Shown: positions 37,378 to 45,119, counted from the stretch's first letter. The stretch: DNA of 48,228 nt from Clostridiales bacterium (GCA_015056015.1 SVHD01000016.1:1-48228), one strand, 5' to 3'. Numbers and translations are program-made. The notes: generated by a model not told the origin, from the sequence alone.

Positions 37378-38055
37378 CTATTCAAAGGAAATTATCCCCA
37401 GCGCCTGCCACAGGGCGGCATTGGCCTGATCCCCTGCCGGCAGGGAAAAGGCTTTTCTGGCGGCGATGACTGCCTGCCGGGTGTTCGGGCCAAAGACTCC
37501 GTCTGCATGCCCGGATAAAAAGCGATGCTGGATCAGCCGCCGCTGCAAAAGGAATACGTCCGCGCCCCGGTCTCCTTCCTTCAGTGTGCGCTTTCCGCCG
37601 GAAAGCGCACCGTATGCCCCGCCGTCCATGACCACGGGGGTGCCGTTGGGAATCATGGCGTAAAGCCTTTCCGCATCCCGCACAGACAGGCGGATGCAGC
37701 CATGGGAGGCATTCCGGCCGATGGAGGCGGGCTGATTGGTGCCGTGGATGCCGTATTGTCCCCAGGGCACATTCAGGCCCAGGAAACGGGTGCCGAAGCC
37801 GGAAAACTGGGTGGAGAAGCGATGGGTGATTTTAAAAACGCCTACCGGGGAGGGGGTATCGGCGGCGCCGGAGGCAATGGGGAAAACAGCGATGGACTGG
37901 CCGTTTTCGTAAACGATCAGCCGCTTCTGATCCAGCTCAATCCAGATCAGCAGCCCCCGGGGGCTTTGCCCCGCCGTATGCCGGGCGCTTTCCCTGCACC
38001 CCGAAAGCAGGCATATGCACAGCAGCAGGACGCAGAACCTTTTCTTTTTCTCCAT
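37378..38055 (-). CDS. L,D-transpeptidase (YkuD domain) lipoprotein with peptidoglycan-binding domain
   Basis: The enzyme cross-links peptidoglycan through L,D-bonds or attaches proteins to it, outside the cell. The 225 residues begin with a lipoprotein signal: basic MEKKKR, hydrophobic core, and lipobox LLSGC with C20 as lipid-bearing cysteine. The YkuD domain spans about 35-145; the catalytic motif is HGTNQP followed by ASHGCIRLS with nucleophile C120. The C-terminal part (about 155-222, LKEGDRGADVFLLQRRL to FGPNTRQAVIAARKA) is a PG_binding_1 domain. ATG 38055 is set by GAGGCGG upstream. It stands alone, between the copA terminator and the acyl-AMP ligase gene, both of which face it or share its strand. 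A sporulation role is possible but not shown. Confidence 0.92.
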   Translation of the reverse strand: MEKKKRFCVLLLCICLLSGCRESARHTAGQSPRGLLIWIELDQKRLIVYENGQSIAVFPIASGAADTPSPVGVFKITHRFSTQFSGFGTRFLGLNVPWGQYGIHGTNQPASIGRNASHGCIRLSVRDAERLYAMIPNGTPVVMDGGAYGALSGGKRTLKEGDRGADVFLLQRRLIQHRFLSGHADGVFGPNTRQAVIAARKAFSLPAGDQANAALWQALGIISFE

Positions 38056-38153
38056 TTTCTCACCGCCTCAGGCCAATTTATGCGAAAACAGGCGGCTTCA
38101 TGAAAAAATCCCGGTTCTCACTGGAGAACCGGGAAATTTCATTTGTTTGATGA

Positions 38154-40415
38154 TTAGAGCAGATTATGCTGAATCTTGCCGCTGATGGTCTTGGGCAATT
38201 CGTCCCGGAAGACCACGATGCGGGGATATTTGTAAGGCGCGGTGCGCTGCTTGACGTAATTCTGGATTTCCTTTTTGAGTTCTTCGGTAGGCTCTTTGCC
38301 CTTGACCAGCACGATGCTGGCCTTGACTACCTGGCCGCGGACGGGATCGGGGGCGGCGGAAACGCCGCATTCCAAAACGTAGGGCAATTCCATGATGACC
38401 GATTCGATTTCGAAAGGCCCGATGCGATAGCCGCTGGATTTGATCAGATCGTCCACCCGGCCCACGTACCAGTAATAGCCGTCTTCATCCCGCCAGGCGG
38501 TATCGCCGGTATGGTAAAGGCCGTCGGGATGGGAATTGTCCTGGCCGCAGTAGCCCAGATACAGGCCGCAGGGCGGATCGTTTTCCCCAAGGTGCACCAC
38601 GATTTCGCCGGTTTCGCCGGTGGGCACGGAATGGCCGTCCTTATCCACAATATCCACATTGAACATGGGGGAGGGCTTGCCCATGGAACCGACCTTGGGG
38701 GTCATGCCCACCAGATTGCCGATGGTGAGGGTGGATTCGGTCTGGCCGAAGCCTTCCATCAGGGAAAGGCCGGTGGCTTTCTGGAACTGATAGAATACTT
38801 CGGGGTTCAGCGCTTCGCCGGCCACGGTGGCATGGCGGATGGAAGAAAGATCATATTTGGTAAGATCTTCCTTGATCAGCATGCGATACATGGTGGGCGG
38901 TGCGCAGAAGGTTTTGATATCGTATTTCTTGAACATGGGCAGGATCTGGGCGGCATTGAAGCGCTCAAAATCATAGACGAATACGGGGGATTCGCACAGC
39001 CACTGGCCGTAGAGCTTGCCCCAGAGGGCCTTGCCCCAGCCGGTATCGGAGATGGTGAAATGCAATTTTCCGGGCACCGCGCAATGCCAGTAGCGGGCGG
39101 TGATATAATGGCCCAGGGGATAGGTATGGCTGTGGGCCACCAGCTTGGGATAGCCGGTGGTGCCGGAGGAGAAGAGCATCACCATGGGATCATTGCCGCA
39201 GGCGGTCTCTTCCGTCCGGGGGAATTTGGAGGAATACATGGAATATTCGCTGTCAAAATCATGCCAGCCTTCTCGGGCGCCGCCGCAGACCACCAGGGTT
39301 TTTACCGTGGGGCACAGGGGCAGGGCTTCTTCCACCTGCGTTGTGGCCTTGCCGTAGGCGGTGCAGATGATGGCGGCGGCCTCCGCCTTATTGAAGCGGT
39401 ATTCGTAGTCATGGGCCATCAATTGATCGGTGGCGGGGATGGCCACGGCGCCGATCTTGCAAAGGGCCAGCATGGTCAGCCAGAAATGATACTGCCGACG
39501 CAGCACCACCAGCACCTTATCGCCCTTTTTAATGCCCAGGGAGCGGAAATAATTGGCGGTGCGGGCGGATTGCTTTTTCATATCCAGGAAGGTGAAGCGG
39601 CGCTCGTTCTGATCCTTATCCAGATGCAGCATGGCCAGGGTGTCGCCCTTGCGTTCCGCCAGCTCATCCACAATATCGAAAGCGAAATTGAAGGTATCCA
39701 GATGAGAAAAATCGATTTTTTTGAGGGCGCCCTGCTCGTCTTCCATGGTATGGACGTATTTTTCGCAGACCAGCTTTTCCATGGGCTGGCCGGCCTTGAT
39801 GGTTTCCATTACCCGATGCTCTTCGGTTTCCTCGCCGGGGAGCACAACGGCCATAAATACGCAATCCCCGCCTTCTGCGGCGATCATGCCATGGGGGGTG
39901 GCGGAATCGTAATAGATGGAATCCCCTTCCCGCAGCAATTCCACATGCTCGCCGATCTGCACCTTCATGGCGCCGGAGAGGATATAGTCAAATTCCTGAC
40001 CGGAATGGGTGGTCTGATGGATGGGGCGATCCTGCAAAGAAGGATCAAAGGAATAGCGGACGAAATAAGGCTCGGCGATCTTTTTGCGGAAACGGGGGGC
40101 CAGATTGCGGATATCGATGCCCTTTTCCTGCGCGGTCACTTCGCCGGCGCCCTTGCGGGTGATGGTGTAGGAGGAAAGCTGGGGAGAGCGGCCCTCCATC
40201 AAATCGATCATTTCCACCTTGAAGCAAAGGGCGCATTTGTGCAGGAACGAGAAGGGAAGATCCATTTTCGCATTTTCATAGGCCAGATACTGTTCTTCGG
40301 TCAGATCGGTCATCTGGGCCATTTTTTCCGTGGAATAACCGCTGATTTCGCGCAATTCCCGAATACGGGCGGCGACCTCATACATTTGATTGGGCACTTG
40401 CTGCAGATTAGCCAT
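38154..40415 (-). CDS. Three-domain protein: XRE helix-turn-helix, cupin, acyl-AMP ligase
   Basis: A single chain of 753 residues joins a regulator to an enzyme. Residues about 10-70 are an XRE-type helix-turn-helix (IRELREISGYSTEKMAQMTD). Residues about 115-190 are a cupin (HSGQEFDYILSGAMKVQIG, TPHGMIA). From about 255 to the end is an AMP-forming ligase: P-loop FSSGTTGYPKLVAHSH near 415, GFGQTEST, YHTGDTAWRDEDGYYWYVG, and SGKIQ near 745 with the catalytic lysine. Such ligases activate a carboxylic acid as acyl-AMP and usually pass it to CoA; the closest type seems to be medium-chain or aryl acyl-CoA synthetases. ATG 40415 has GGAGG upstream; starts further out fall in the leader. A T-box leader precedes it, so charging of a tRNA probably controls it. 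The acid is unknown. Confidence 0.88.
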   Translation of the reverse strand: MANLQQVPNQMYEVAARIRELREISGYSTEKMAQMTDLTEEQYLAYENAKMDLPFSFLHKCALCFKVEMIDLMEGRSPQLSSYTITRKGAGEVTAQEKGIDIRNLAPRFRKKIAEPYFVRYSFDPSLQDRPIHQTTHSGQEFDYILSGAMKVQIGEHVELLREGDSIYYDSATPHGMIAAEGGDCVFMAVVLPGEETEEHRVMETIKAGQPMEKLVCEKYVHTMEDEQGALKKIDFSHLDTFNFAFDIVDELAERKGDTLAMLHLDKDQNERRFTFLDMKKQSARTANYFRSLGIKKGDKVLVVLRRQYHFWLTMLALCKIGAVAIPATDQLMAHDYEYRFNKAEAAAIICTAYGKATTQVEEALPLCPTVKTLVVCGGAREGWHDFDSEYSMYSSKFPRTEETACGNDPMVMLFSSGTTGYPKLVAHSHTYPLGHYITARYWHCAVPGKLHFTISDTGWGKALWGKLYGQWLCESPVFVYDFERFNAAQILPMFKKYDIKTFCAPPTMYRMLIKEDLTKYDLSSIRHATVAGEALNPEVFYQFQKATGLSLMEGFGQTESTLTIGNLVGMTPKVGSMGKPSPMFNVDIVDKDGHSVPTGETGEIVVHLGENDPPCGLYLGYCGQDNSHPDGLYHTGDTAWRDEDGYYWYVGRVDDLIKSSGYRIGPFEIESVIMELPYVLECGVSAAPDPVRGQVVKASIVLVKGKEPTEELKKEIQNYVKQRTAPYKYPRIVVFRDELPKTISGKIQHNLL

Positions 40416-40440
40416 TGGTACTCCTCCATTTCCGGGGCGA

Positions 40441-40724
40441 TAAAAAAGCCCGCCCCAAAGATTTTTCTCTTTGAGACGAGCTGTACATACAACCCGCGGT
40501 ACCACTCAAATTGCGTATTTTTTACGCCACTTATCGGGTTCGCGTTCCAAACCCAGTGCTCTTACGCGGCCTCACGGAAGACGCTTACTTCCCCTTTGGG
40601 GGTTCATCGCTTCGGCTCGGAAGGGATGGGCGTTTGGAGATTGCCTGCTGCCGGTTTCCAGCAATTCCGGCTCTCTGAAAGCTGCGTTTTCTCCCGCCGT
40701 CTTCGTCATCGCCTTTGGTATGAA
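40441..40724 (-). promoter_or_regulatory. T-box riboswitch with terminator, upstream of the HTH-cupin-ligase gene
   Basis: On the minus strand the T-box core GAGTGGTACCGCGGGTT lies at 40491-40507, and a stem I start GGCGATGACGAAGACGGCGG further upstream fits the family. The terminator AGCTCGTCTCAAAGA pairs with TCTTTGGGGCGGGCT (15 bp, several G-U), followed by six T. The antiterminator bulge reads UGGU, which calls for a tRNA with A at position 73. The specifier loop side reads CAUCCCUUCC; UUC (Phe) and AUC (Ile) fit A73, but I cannot fix the codon by eye. Confidence 0.9.
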
Positions 40725-40733
40725 ATTGGGCAT

Positions 40734-40762
40734 AGTTTACCACCGGTTTTTTTCTTTGTCAA
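40734..40762 (-). promoter_or_regulatory. Promoter of the T-box leader
   Basis: On the minus strand a perfect TTGACA (40757-40762) and TAAACT (40734-40739) are 17 bp apart. The leader transcript would be about 310 nt. Confidence 0.8.
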
Positions 40763-40825
40763 GGGGGAAACAGCCAAAAAACAAAAATGGGATCAAAAAT
40801 TGGCCTCGAAAACGAAAAACGGGCA

Positions 40826-40854
40826 AAAGAAAAAACCGCCAAACGGCGGTTTTT
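40826..40854 (-). terminator. Intrinsic terminator of rpsT
   Basis: On the minus strand AAAAACCGCC pairs with GGCGGTTTTT around a 4-nt loop, followed by T. It starts about 12 bp after the rpsT stop. Confidence 0.88.
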
Positions 40855-40865
40855 GCGGTTAAGGC

Positions 40866-41129
40866 TTAAGCTTCAGCCTTGGCCAGAGCCTTGGCCAGAC
40901 GAGCCTTGCGACGGTTGGCAGTATTCTTATGCATAACGCCCTTGGCCACCGCTTTATCGATAGCGGAGGTGGTGGCGCTCAGTTGCGCACCGGCGGGGGC
41001 GACGCCCTCGGTCAGAGCGACCTGATACTTTTTGATGGCAGTCTTAACGCCCGTCTTCACCATACGATTCCGCAGGTTCTTCTTCTTGCTCACCTTTACA
41101 CGCTTCATGGCGGACTTGATGTTCGGCAA
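40866..41129 (-). CDS. rpsT: 30S ribosomal protein S20
   Basis: S20 is a helical protein that binds 16S rRNA and helps assemble the small subunit. The 87 residues begin MPNIKSAMKRVKVSKKKNLR and end with NRRKARLAKALAKAEA, as usual for the family; about a quarter of the residues are Lys or Arg. The start is TTG at 41129, with AGGAGG at 41140-41145, nine bases upstream; the family always begins PNIKSA, so no ATG alternative fits. It is a single-gene unit with its own promoter and terminator. Codons are strongly biased as in other ribosomal protein genes. Confidence 0.97.
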   Translation of the reverse strand: MPNIKSAMKRVKVSKKKNLRNRMVKTGVKTAIKKYQVALTEGVAPAGAQLSATTSAIDKAVAKGVMHKNTANRRKARLAKALAKAEA

Positions 41130-41179
41130 CTTCCTTCACCTCCTAAGTGTCTTCTCTTGGCTGACAATCAGCATCGACT

Positions 41180-41208
41180 ATTTTAGCACAACGAAAACCA
41201 AAACGCAA
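41180..41208 (-). promoter_or_regulatory. Promoter of rpsT
   Basis: On the minus strand TTGCGT (41203-41208) and TAAAAT (41180-41185) are 17 bp apart, with TG in the extended -10 position. The leader is about 45 nt. Confidence 0.72.
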
Positions 41209-41249
41209 GGGTTTTTTATAATTTTTTCAAATTTTTCTTTTTCCGCCCG

Positions 41250-41810
41250 TCAGGAGAAGATTTTCCGCCGTTTTTTGTAGTAAATCCGGGTCAAAATGAA
41301 GAGCAGCAGCATTTCCACGGCGGAAAGAATGGTTTCAAAGGCGGTCACATTCACCTGCAGGAGAATATAGATATTCACCGCCGCATAGAGGAACTGAAGA
41401 ATATACACATAACCAAGGGCGTTGACCCCGAACCATTTCTTTTTCAGCAGCCCGATTTCCGCAGTGACCAGCCCGGGCAGCAAAAGCAGCTGGGCCCCCA
41501 GGGATAATTGAAAGCTGAAGCGCATCACTTCCTGAAAGCCTTCCTTATACAGTGAGGGATCAAAATTCATCACCCCCGGCAGAAGCTGAGTGAAAATGGA
41601 AATCAGGCCGACGATGATGCTTACCGGCAGGCTGAAGCAGATGAGGAATTTATGCCAGCGCATGGGCAGCAGGATGGCATTGGCCTCTGCCTGCTGGGCG
41701 CGCTTTTGCTGGCCGGCATATACATGCTCGTTCATGGGGGAGCCGCAGGACGGGCAAAAATCCGATACGACGTTGGATTCATACTGGCAATGGGGGCAAA
41801 TCTGGCCCAT
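41250..41810 (-). CDS. Membrane protein with N-terminal zinc ribbon
   Basis: The 186-residue protein starts MGQICPHCQYESNVVS and continues to CPSCG, a C-x2-C...C-x2-C zinc ribbon of about 25 residues. Residues 40-60 are a polar, Gln/Ala-rich linker. Four membrane segments follow at about 57-77, 100-120, 130-150 and 153-175, and the end is basic (YYKKRRKIF). Such proteins are common in Clostridia and have no known function. I choose ATG 41810 because AGGAGG stands nine bases upstream; the longer frame from 41915 would cross the promoter. It is transcribed from a promoter back-to-back with that of the phosphatase gene. The rpsT promoter lies about 40 bp behind its stop, with no clear terminator between them. 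Confidence 0.8.
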   Translation of the reverse strand: MGQICPHCQYESNVVSDFCPSCGSPMNEHVYAGQQKRAQQAEANAILLPMRWHKFLICFSLPVSIIVGLISIFTQLLPGVMNFDPSLYKEGFQEVMRFSFQLSLGAQLLLLPGLVTAEIGLLKKKWFGVNALGYVYILQFLYAAVNIYILLQVNVTAFETILSAVEMLLLFILTRIYYKKRRKIFS

Positions 41811-41843
41811 ATCGTTTACCTCCTGGAAAAATGGATCATGCCT

Positions 41844-41872
41844 ATTATACGCCAGAAAAAGGGGATTTTCAA
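41844..41872 (-). promoter_or_regulatory. Promoter of the zinc-ribbon membrane protein gene
   Basis: On the minus strand TTGAAA (41867-41872) and a perfect TATAAT (41844-41849) are 17 bp apart. Confidence 0.75.
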
Positions 41873-41878
41873 TCGTTC

Positions 41879-41907
41879 TTGCGGCGAATTGGGGCCCATG
41901 ATATAAT
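41879..41907 (+). promoter_or_regulatory. Promoter of the phosphatase gene
   Basis: TTGCGG and a perfect TATAAT are 17 bp apart, with TG in the extended -10 position. Its -35 box is 6 bp from that of the divergent promoter. Confidence 0.75.
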
Positions 41908-41941
41908 ATTGCCATAATTGACGCGCTGGGAGGCCCTTTGC

Positions 41942-42337
41942 ATGATTCTTTTTGTCTGTACCGGAAATACCTGCCGCAGCCCCATGGCGGCCGCCATGGC
42001 CGGGAAAATGGGCCTGGAGGCCGCTTCTGCCGGGCTCAGCGCTTTTCCGGGCATGCCCGCCACCCCTCAGGCCATCCGCGCTGCCCGCCGCCATGGCGGG
42101 GATTTGAGCGGTCATCGCGCACAGATGGTCACTGCCCAGCTGGTGAAGGCGGCGGATTTCATCTGCCCCATGACCCGCAGCCATGCCCTGGGCCTGCTGG
42201 AAAGATTCCCCGATTGCGCGGGGAAGATTATTCTGCCTTCCCCGGAAATTCCCGATCCCTATGGCGGCGATGACGCCGTTTACGAAGCCTGCATTCAATC
42301 GCTGATTTCGATGGTGAAAAAAATTGCAGCGCAGTAA
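41942..42337 (+). CDS. Low-molecular-weight protein-tyrosine phosphatase family protein
   Basis: The 131-residue protein has the family P-loop at the N-terminus: C6-T-G-N-T-C-R12-S (C-x5-R), preceded by MILFVC. The general acid is D105 in IPDPYGGDD. SGHRAQMVTAQLVKAADFIC follows the usual order, with D near the place that precedes the M-T-R helix. Relatives remove phosphate from tyrosine or from protein arginine (YwlE type); the second residue of the P-loop region being Thr (CTGNTC) is the mark of the arginine phosphatase group. This suggests protein-arginine phosphatase activity, but no mcsB is in the window. ATG 41942 has GGGAGG at 41928-41933. A terminator follows the stop by 15 bp. Confidence 0.85.
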   Translation: MILFVCTGNTCRSPMAAAMAGKMGLEAASAGLSAFPGMPATPQAIRAARRHGGDLSGHRAQMVTAQLVKAADFICPMTRSHALGLLERFPDCAGKIILPSPEIPDPYGGDDAVYEACIQSLISMVKKIAAQ

Positions 42338-42352
42338 GGCGAGATAAAAAAG

Positions 42353-42392
42353 AACGCCGTGAGAGAAAGCAAGCTTTCCTCCGGCGTTTTTT
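42353..42392 (+). terminator. Probable terminator of the phosphatase gene
   Basis: AACGCCG pairs with CGGCGTT at the base, with an inner GAAAGC/GCTTTC stem, followed by TTTTT. Confidence 0.8.
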
Positions 42393-42396
42393 AATA

Positions 42397-42857
42397 GCGG
42401 GAAACCGTTGCTGGAAAAATTGAGCAATGATTGGCTCTCGGGGTTTGGAACTGCATAATCCCCCCTGCCGTTTCCCTTGCTTCACTGGCATTCAAGCAGA
42501 TCAGAACATATCAGAAATATCCAGTATGACTTTCTTGGAAAGGGGTGCGGGGGAAACCGTTCTCAGGAACAAACCCGGAGGGTTTGTGACGCGGCAGATG
42601 ACAACAATGCAGATGGAGGGAGCATACGCAAGCGTAGCGCAGGGTATGCGATCAGGAGCAAACCCAGAGGGTTTGTGACGCGGCAACGGCCATCAACGCA
42701 AACGAAGAAAGCATGCGCAAGCAGCGCGCAGGGCATGCGATCAGGAGCAAACCCGGAGGGTTTGTGACGCGGCAAACGCCAACCTGGCAGAAGCAGAGAG
42801 CATACGCAAGCGTAGCGCAGGGTATGCGATGCCACTTCAAAGAATGGTTTCCCCCGC
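42397..42857 (+). repeat. Hairpin-rich intergenic repeat element, copy C, with interrupted hairpin
   Basis: No gene lies in this 555-bp gap. From 42483 it repeats inner parts of copy A (CACTGGCATTCAAG) and then the arm motif GAAATATCCAGTATGACTTT and CTTGGAAAGGGGTGCGG. The hairpin arm GCGGGGGAAACCGTTCT (42547-42563) finds its partner AGAATGGTTTCCCCCGC only at 42841-42857 (16 of 17 bp), because the tandem 89-bp array lies between them. The sequence before the right arm (TTCAAAGAATGG) matches the loop side of copy B (CCAAAGAATGG), so the array appears to have been inserted in or grown from the hairpin tip. Confidence 0.72.
42570..42832 (+). repeat. Three-unit tandem array with an 89-bp period
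   Basis: Units start at 42570, 42659 and 42748, each with CAAACCC(G/A)GAGGGTTTG then TGACGCGGCA, a variable part of about 25 bp, GCATACGCAAGCG, TAGCGCAGGGTATGCGAT and CAGGAG. Each unit can form two hairpins (AAACCC/GGGTTT and GCATAC/GTATGC), and unit 2 has changed both sides of the latter to GCATGC/GCATGC. The period of 89 is not a multiple of three, which speaks against coding. The third unit ends near 42830. Confidence 0.93.
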
Positions 42858-42892
42858 ATGATTGGTTCATCTCGAAAGCATTATGCAATTTC

Positions 42893-44278
42893 TCAGAACT
42901 GCTGCATATCTTCCAGATACTTCTTCAGATCGGCGATGGCCACGCGTTCCTGTTCCATGGAATCGCGGTGACGGATGGTGACGGTGCCGGTTTCTTCGGT
43001 TTCGAAGTCGACAGTGATGCAGATGGGGGTGCCCACTTCATCCTGGCGGCGATAGCGCTTGCCGATGGAGCCGGTTTCATCGTAATCCACCATGAAATAC
43101 TTGGCCAGATCTTCGTAAATCTGGGTGGCCAGGCCGCCCAGCTTATTCTTCTGCAGGGGCAGAACGGCTGCCTTGAAGGGCGCCAGGGCGGGATGCAGAT
43201 GCAGAACGGTGCGGACGTCATTCTTTTCTTCATCCAGCACTTCTTCGTCATAGGCATTGCACAGGAAGGCCAGGAACAGGCGTTCCACGCCCACGGAGGG
43301 CTCTACGCAATAGGGAACGAATTTTTCGTTGGTAACGGGATCCATGTATTCCATGGATTTGCCGGAATGATTCATATGCTGCTTCAGGTCATAATCGGTG
43401 CGGTCCGCAATGCCCCAAAGTTCGCCCCAGCCGAAGGGGAAGAGATATTCAAAGTCGGTGGTCGCCTTGGAATAGAAGGCCAGCTTTTCGGGTTCATGAT
43501 CCCGCAGGCGCAGGGCTTCTTCCTTCAGGCCCAGGGACAGCAGCCAATCCCGACAGAAGGAACGCCAGTAATTGAACCATTCCAGATCTTCGCCGGGCTT
43601 GCAGAAGAATTCCAATTCCATCTGCTCGAATTCCAGCACGCGGAAGATGAAGTTGCCGGGGGTGATTTCGTTGCGGAAGGATTTGCCGATCTGGCAGATG
43701 CCGGCGGGCAGCTTCTTCCGGGTGGTGCGCATGGTATTCATGAAGTTCACGAAAATACCCTGAGCGGTTTCGGGGCGCAGCAGCACTTCCGCAGCGGAGG
43801 ATTCATTCACGCCCAGATGGGTTTTGAACATCAGATTGAACTGACGGATGCCGGTGAAATCCTTCTTGCCGCAAACGGGGCACTTGATATCGTGCTCGGC
43901 GATATAGGCTTCCAGTTCTTCATTCTTCCAGCCGTCGCCGGTTTCGGCGCCGTTGGTGAAATCTTCGATGAGCTTATCGGCGCGGAAGCGGGCCTTGCAG
44001 GCCTTGCAATCCATCAGGGGATCATTGAAGCCGCCCACGTGACCGGAAGCAACCCATACTTCGCGGTTCATCAGGATGCCGCAATCCAGACCGGTGTTAT
44101 ACTTGCTTTCCTGGACGAATTTCTTCCACCAGGCCTTTTTGATGTTATTCTTGAATTCCACGCCCAGGGGGCCGAAATCCCAGGTATTGGCCAGGCCGCC
44201 GTAAATATCGCTGCCGGGGAAAATGAAGCCGCGATTCTGACAAAGAGCCTTGAGCTTATCCATCGTCAACTGTGCCAT
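42893..44278 (-). CDS. glyS: Glycyl-tRNA synthetase, single-subunit (alpha2) type
   Basis: Class II synthetase that charges tRNA-Gly; 461 residues, as in other Firmicutes of this type. The N-terminal [20 protein letters not shown] is typical. Motif 2 is [20 protein letters not shown], and motif 3 is [14 protein letters not shown] with the ATP-binding Arg. CKAC and CPVCG form the zinc-binding insert of this family. I start at ATG 44278 ([17 protein letters not shown]), which matches the usual family start; the open frame extends to 44311, but the TATAAT box at 44314-44319 excludes that. The ribosome binding site is weak. Its leader is about 30 nt, so the T-box that controls many Firmicutes glyRS genes is absent. 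Copy C of the hairpin element lies 35 bp behind the stop. Confidence 0.96.
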   Translation of the reverse strand: MAQLTMDKLKALCQNRGFIFPGSDIYGGLANTWDFGPLGVEFKNNIKKAWWKKFVQESKYNTGLDCGILMNREVWVASGHVGGFNDPLMDCKACKARFRADKLIEDFTNGAETGDGWKNEELEAYIAEHDIKCPVCGKKDFTGIRQFNLMFKTHLGVNESSAAEVLLRPETAQGIFVNFMNTMRTTRKKLPAGICQIGKSFRNEITPGNFIFRVLEFEQMELEFFCKPGEDLEWFNYWRSFCRDWLLSLGLKEEALRLRDHEPEKLAFYSKATTDFEYLFPFGWGELWGIADRTDYDLKQHMNHSGKSMEYMDPVTNEKFVPYCVEPSVGVERLFLAFLCNAYDEEVLDEEKNDVRTVLHLHPALAPFKAAVLPLQKNKLGGLATQIYEDLAKYFMVDYDETGSIGKRYRRQDEVGTPICITVDFETEETGTVTIRHRDSMEQERVAIADLKKYLEDMQQF

Positions 44279-44313
44279 CAGATACACACTCGCTTTCTTT
44301 AAGTATCCCAACT

Positions 44314-44342
44314 ATTATAGCGATTTTGGCGGCATTGGTCAA
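44314..44342 (-). promoter_or_regulatory. Promoter of glyS
   Basis: On the minus strand TTGACC (44337-44342) and a perfect TATAAT (44314-44319) are 17 bp apart. The -35 box overlaps the stop codon of the upstream P-loop gene. Confidence 0.78.
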
Positions 44343-44869
44343 GGCGGGATTGATGAATCAGGCCCCAAAGCGGCAAGAAAATTGCGAATTTCTTTTGCTG
44401 TATGAAGAATGATCAGCTTATCGGGAAAGGATTGGGCCAGCGCTTTTGTGCCATCCTTGCCGGTTTCATAATTTTTCGCCCATCGCAGCATACTTTGGAG
44501 CATGGCAAGATGCGGACGATAGATGCATTTCTCCAGGCCCAGCTTCTGCCGCAGCCAGCGGGAAATGATCCGGTATCGGCGAAGAAAGGGGGAAATATCC
44601 AGCAGGATCACCCGATCCGCCTGTTCCGGGGCGGATAGAAAGCATTTGCGGCCGGCGTCCTCCATAATGAAGTGCGGCTGCGCAAGGGCGGCGGCAAAGA
44701 GCGCATCCCGCTCTTCCGGCGGGCGTTTTTTATTTCCCCAGGAATCCTCCGGGCATTCTTCATAGACGATTTCATCCAGATGGAAGCAGGGAATGCCCGT
44801 TTTTTGCGAAATTTTCCGGGCCAGGGTGGTTTTTCCGCTGCCAACGGAGCCGGTAATATAGATTTTCAT
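44339..44869 (-). CDS. P-loop kinase-like protein (FlaR/adenylate-kinase-like)
   Basis: The 176-residue protein starts MKIYITGSVGSGKTTLARKI, with Walker A GSVGSGKT at 7-14. FHLDEIVYE follows, as in the FlaR/DNA topology modulation and shikimate/adenylate-kinase-like group; members of this group are of unknown substrate. DRVILLDISPFLRRYRIISRWLRQ contains the Arg-rich lid region typical of such kinases. IILHTAKEIRNFLAAL closes the fold. ATG 44869 is chosen because it opens directly into the P-loop strand; a frame from 44908 would add 13 unrelated residues. GGAG stands 13 bases upstream. The gene is followed by glyS, whose promoter begins inside its stop codon. Confidence 0.78.
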   Translation of the reverse strand: MKIYITGSVGSGKTTLARKISQKTGIPCFHLDEIVYEECPEDSWGNKKRPPEERDALFAAALAQPHFIMEDAGRKCFLSAPEQADRVILLDISPFLRRYRIISRWLRQKLGLEKCIYRPHLAMLQSMLRWAKNYETGKDGTKALAQSFPDKLIILHTAKEIRNFLAALGPDSSIPP

Positions 44870-45052
44870 AAAAATTTTTTTCTCCGGAAAAATAATTTTT
44901 TTCAGCATAGCATGGGAAACCGCGCCCTGTCAAGGCGAAACCACGGGCGGCAAAGGGAGAAAAACAGATGAATTTCTTCCTATAAAATGAAATCGTAAAA
45001 AAGGCCGGAAAATGAGGAGAAAATATTTTTTCAAAAAAATTTCAAAAAACCC

Positions 45053-45081
45053 TTGACAAATTGCTTTGGTTTGTGTATTAT
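45053..45081 (+). promoter_or_regulatory. Promoter of the tRNA cluster
   Basis: A perfect TTGACA and TATTAT are 17 bp apart, about 40 bp before the first tRNA. The A/T-rich stretch upstream (45000-45050) could act as an UP element. Confidence 0.85.
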
Positions 45082-45119
45082 ATATCTCGTCGCTTGTGTG
45101 ACACAGCGAAAGAAACCTT

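Noticed and set aside
38166-40862. Long plus-strand open frame of 898 codons opposite the HTH-cupin-ligase gene
   Set aside because: It is a shadow frame: Gly- and Ala-rich, without a ribosome binding site, and it runs through the T-box leader. The minus-strand protein has complete motifs.
42547-42857. CRISPR array
   Set aside because: Only three units, repeat longer than the variable part, variable parts related to each other, and no cas genes in the window.
42477-42888. Open frames through the 89-bp repeats on both strands
   Set aside because: The period is not a multiple of three, so each unit would be read in a different frame; the repeat fits structured non-coding DNA better.
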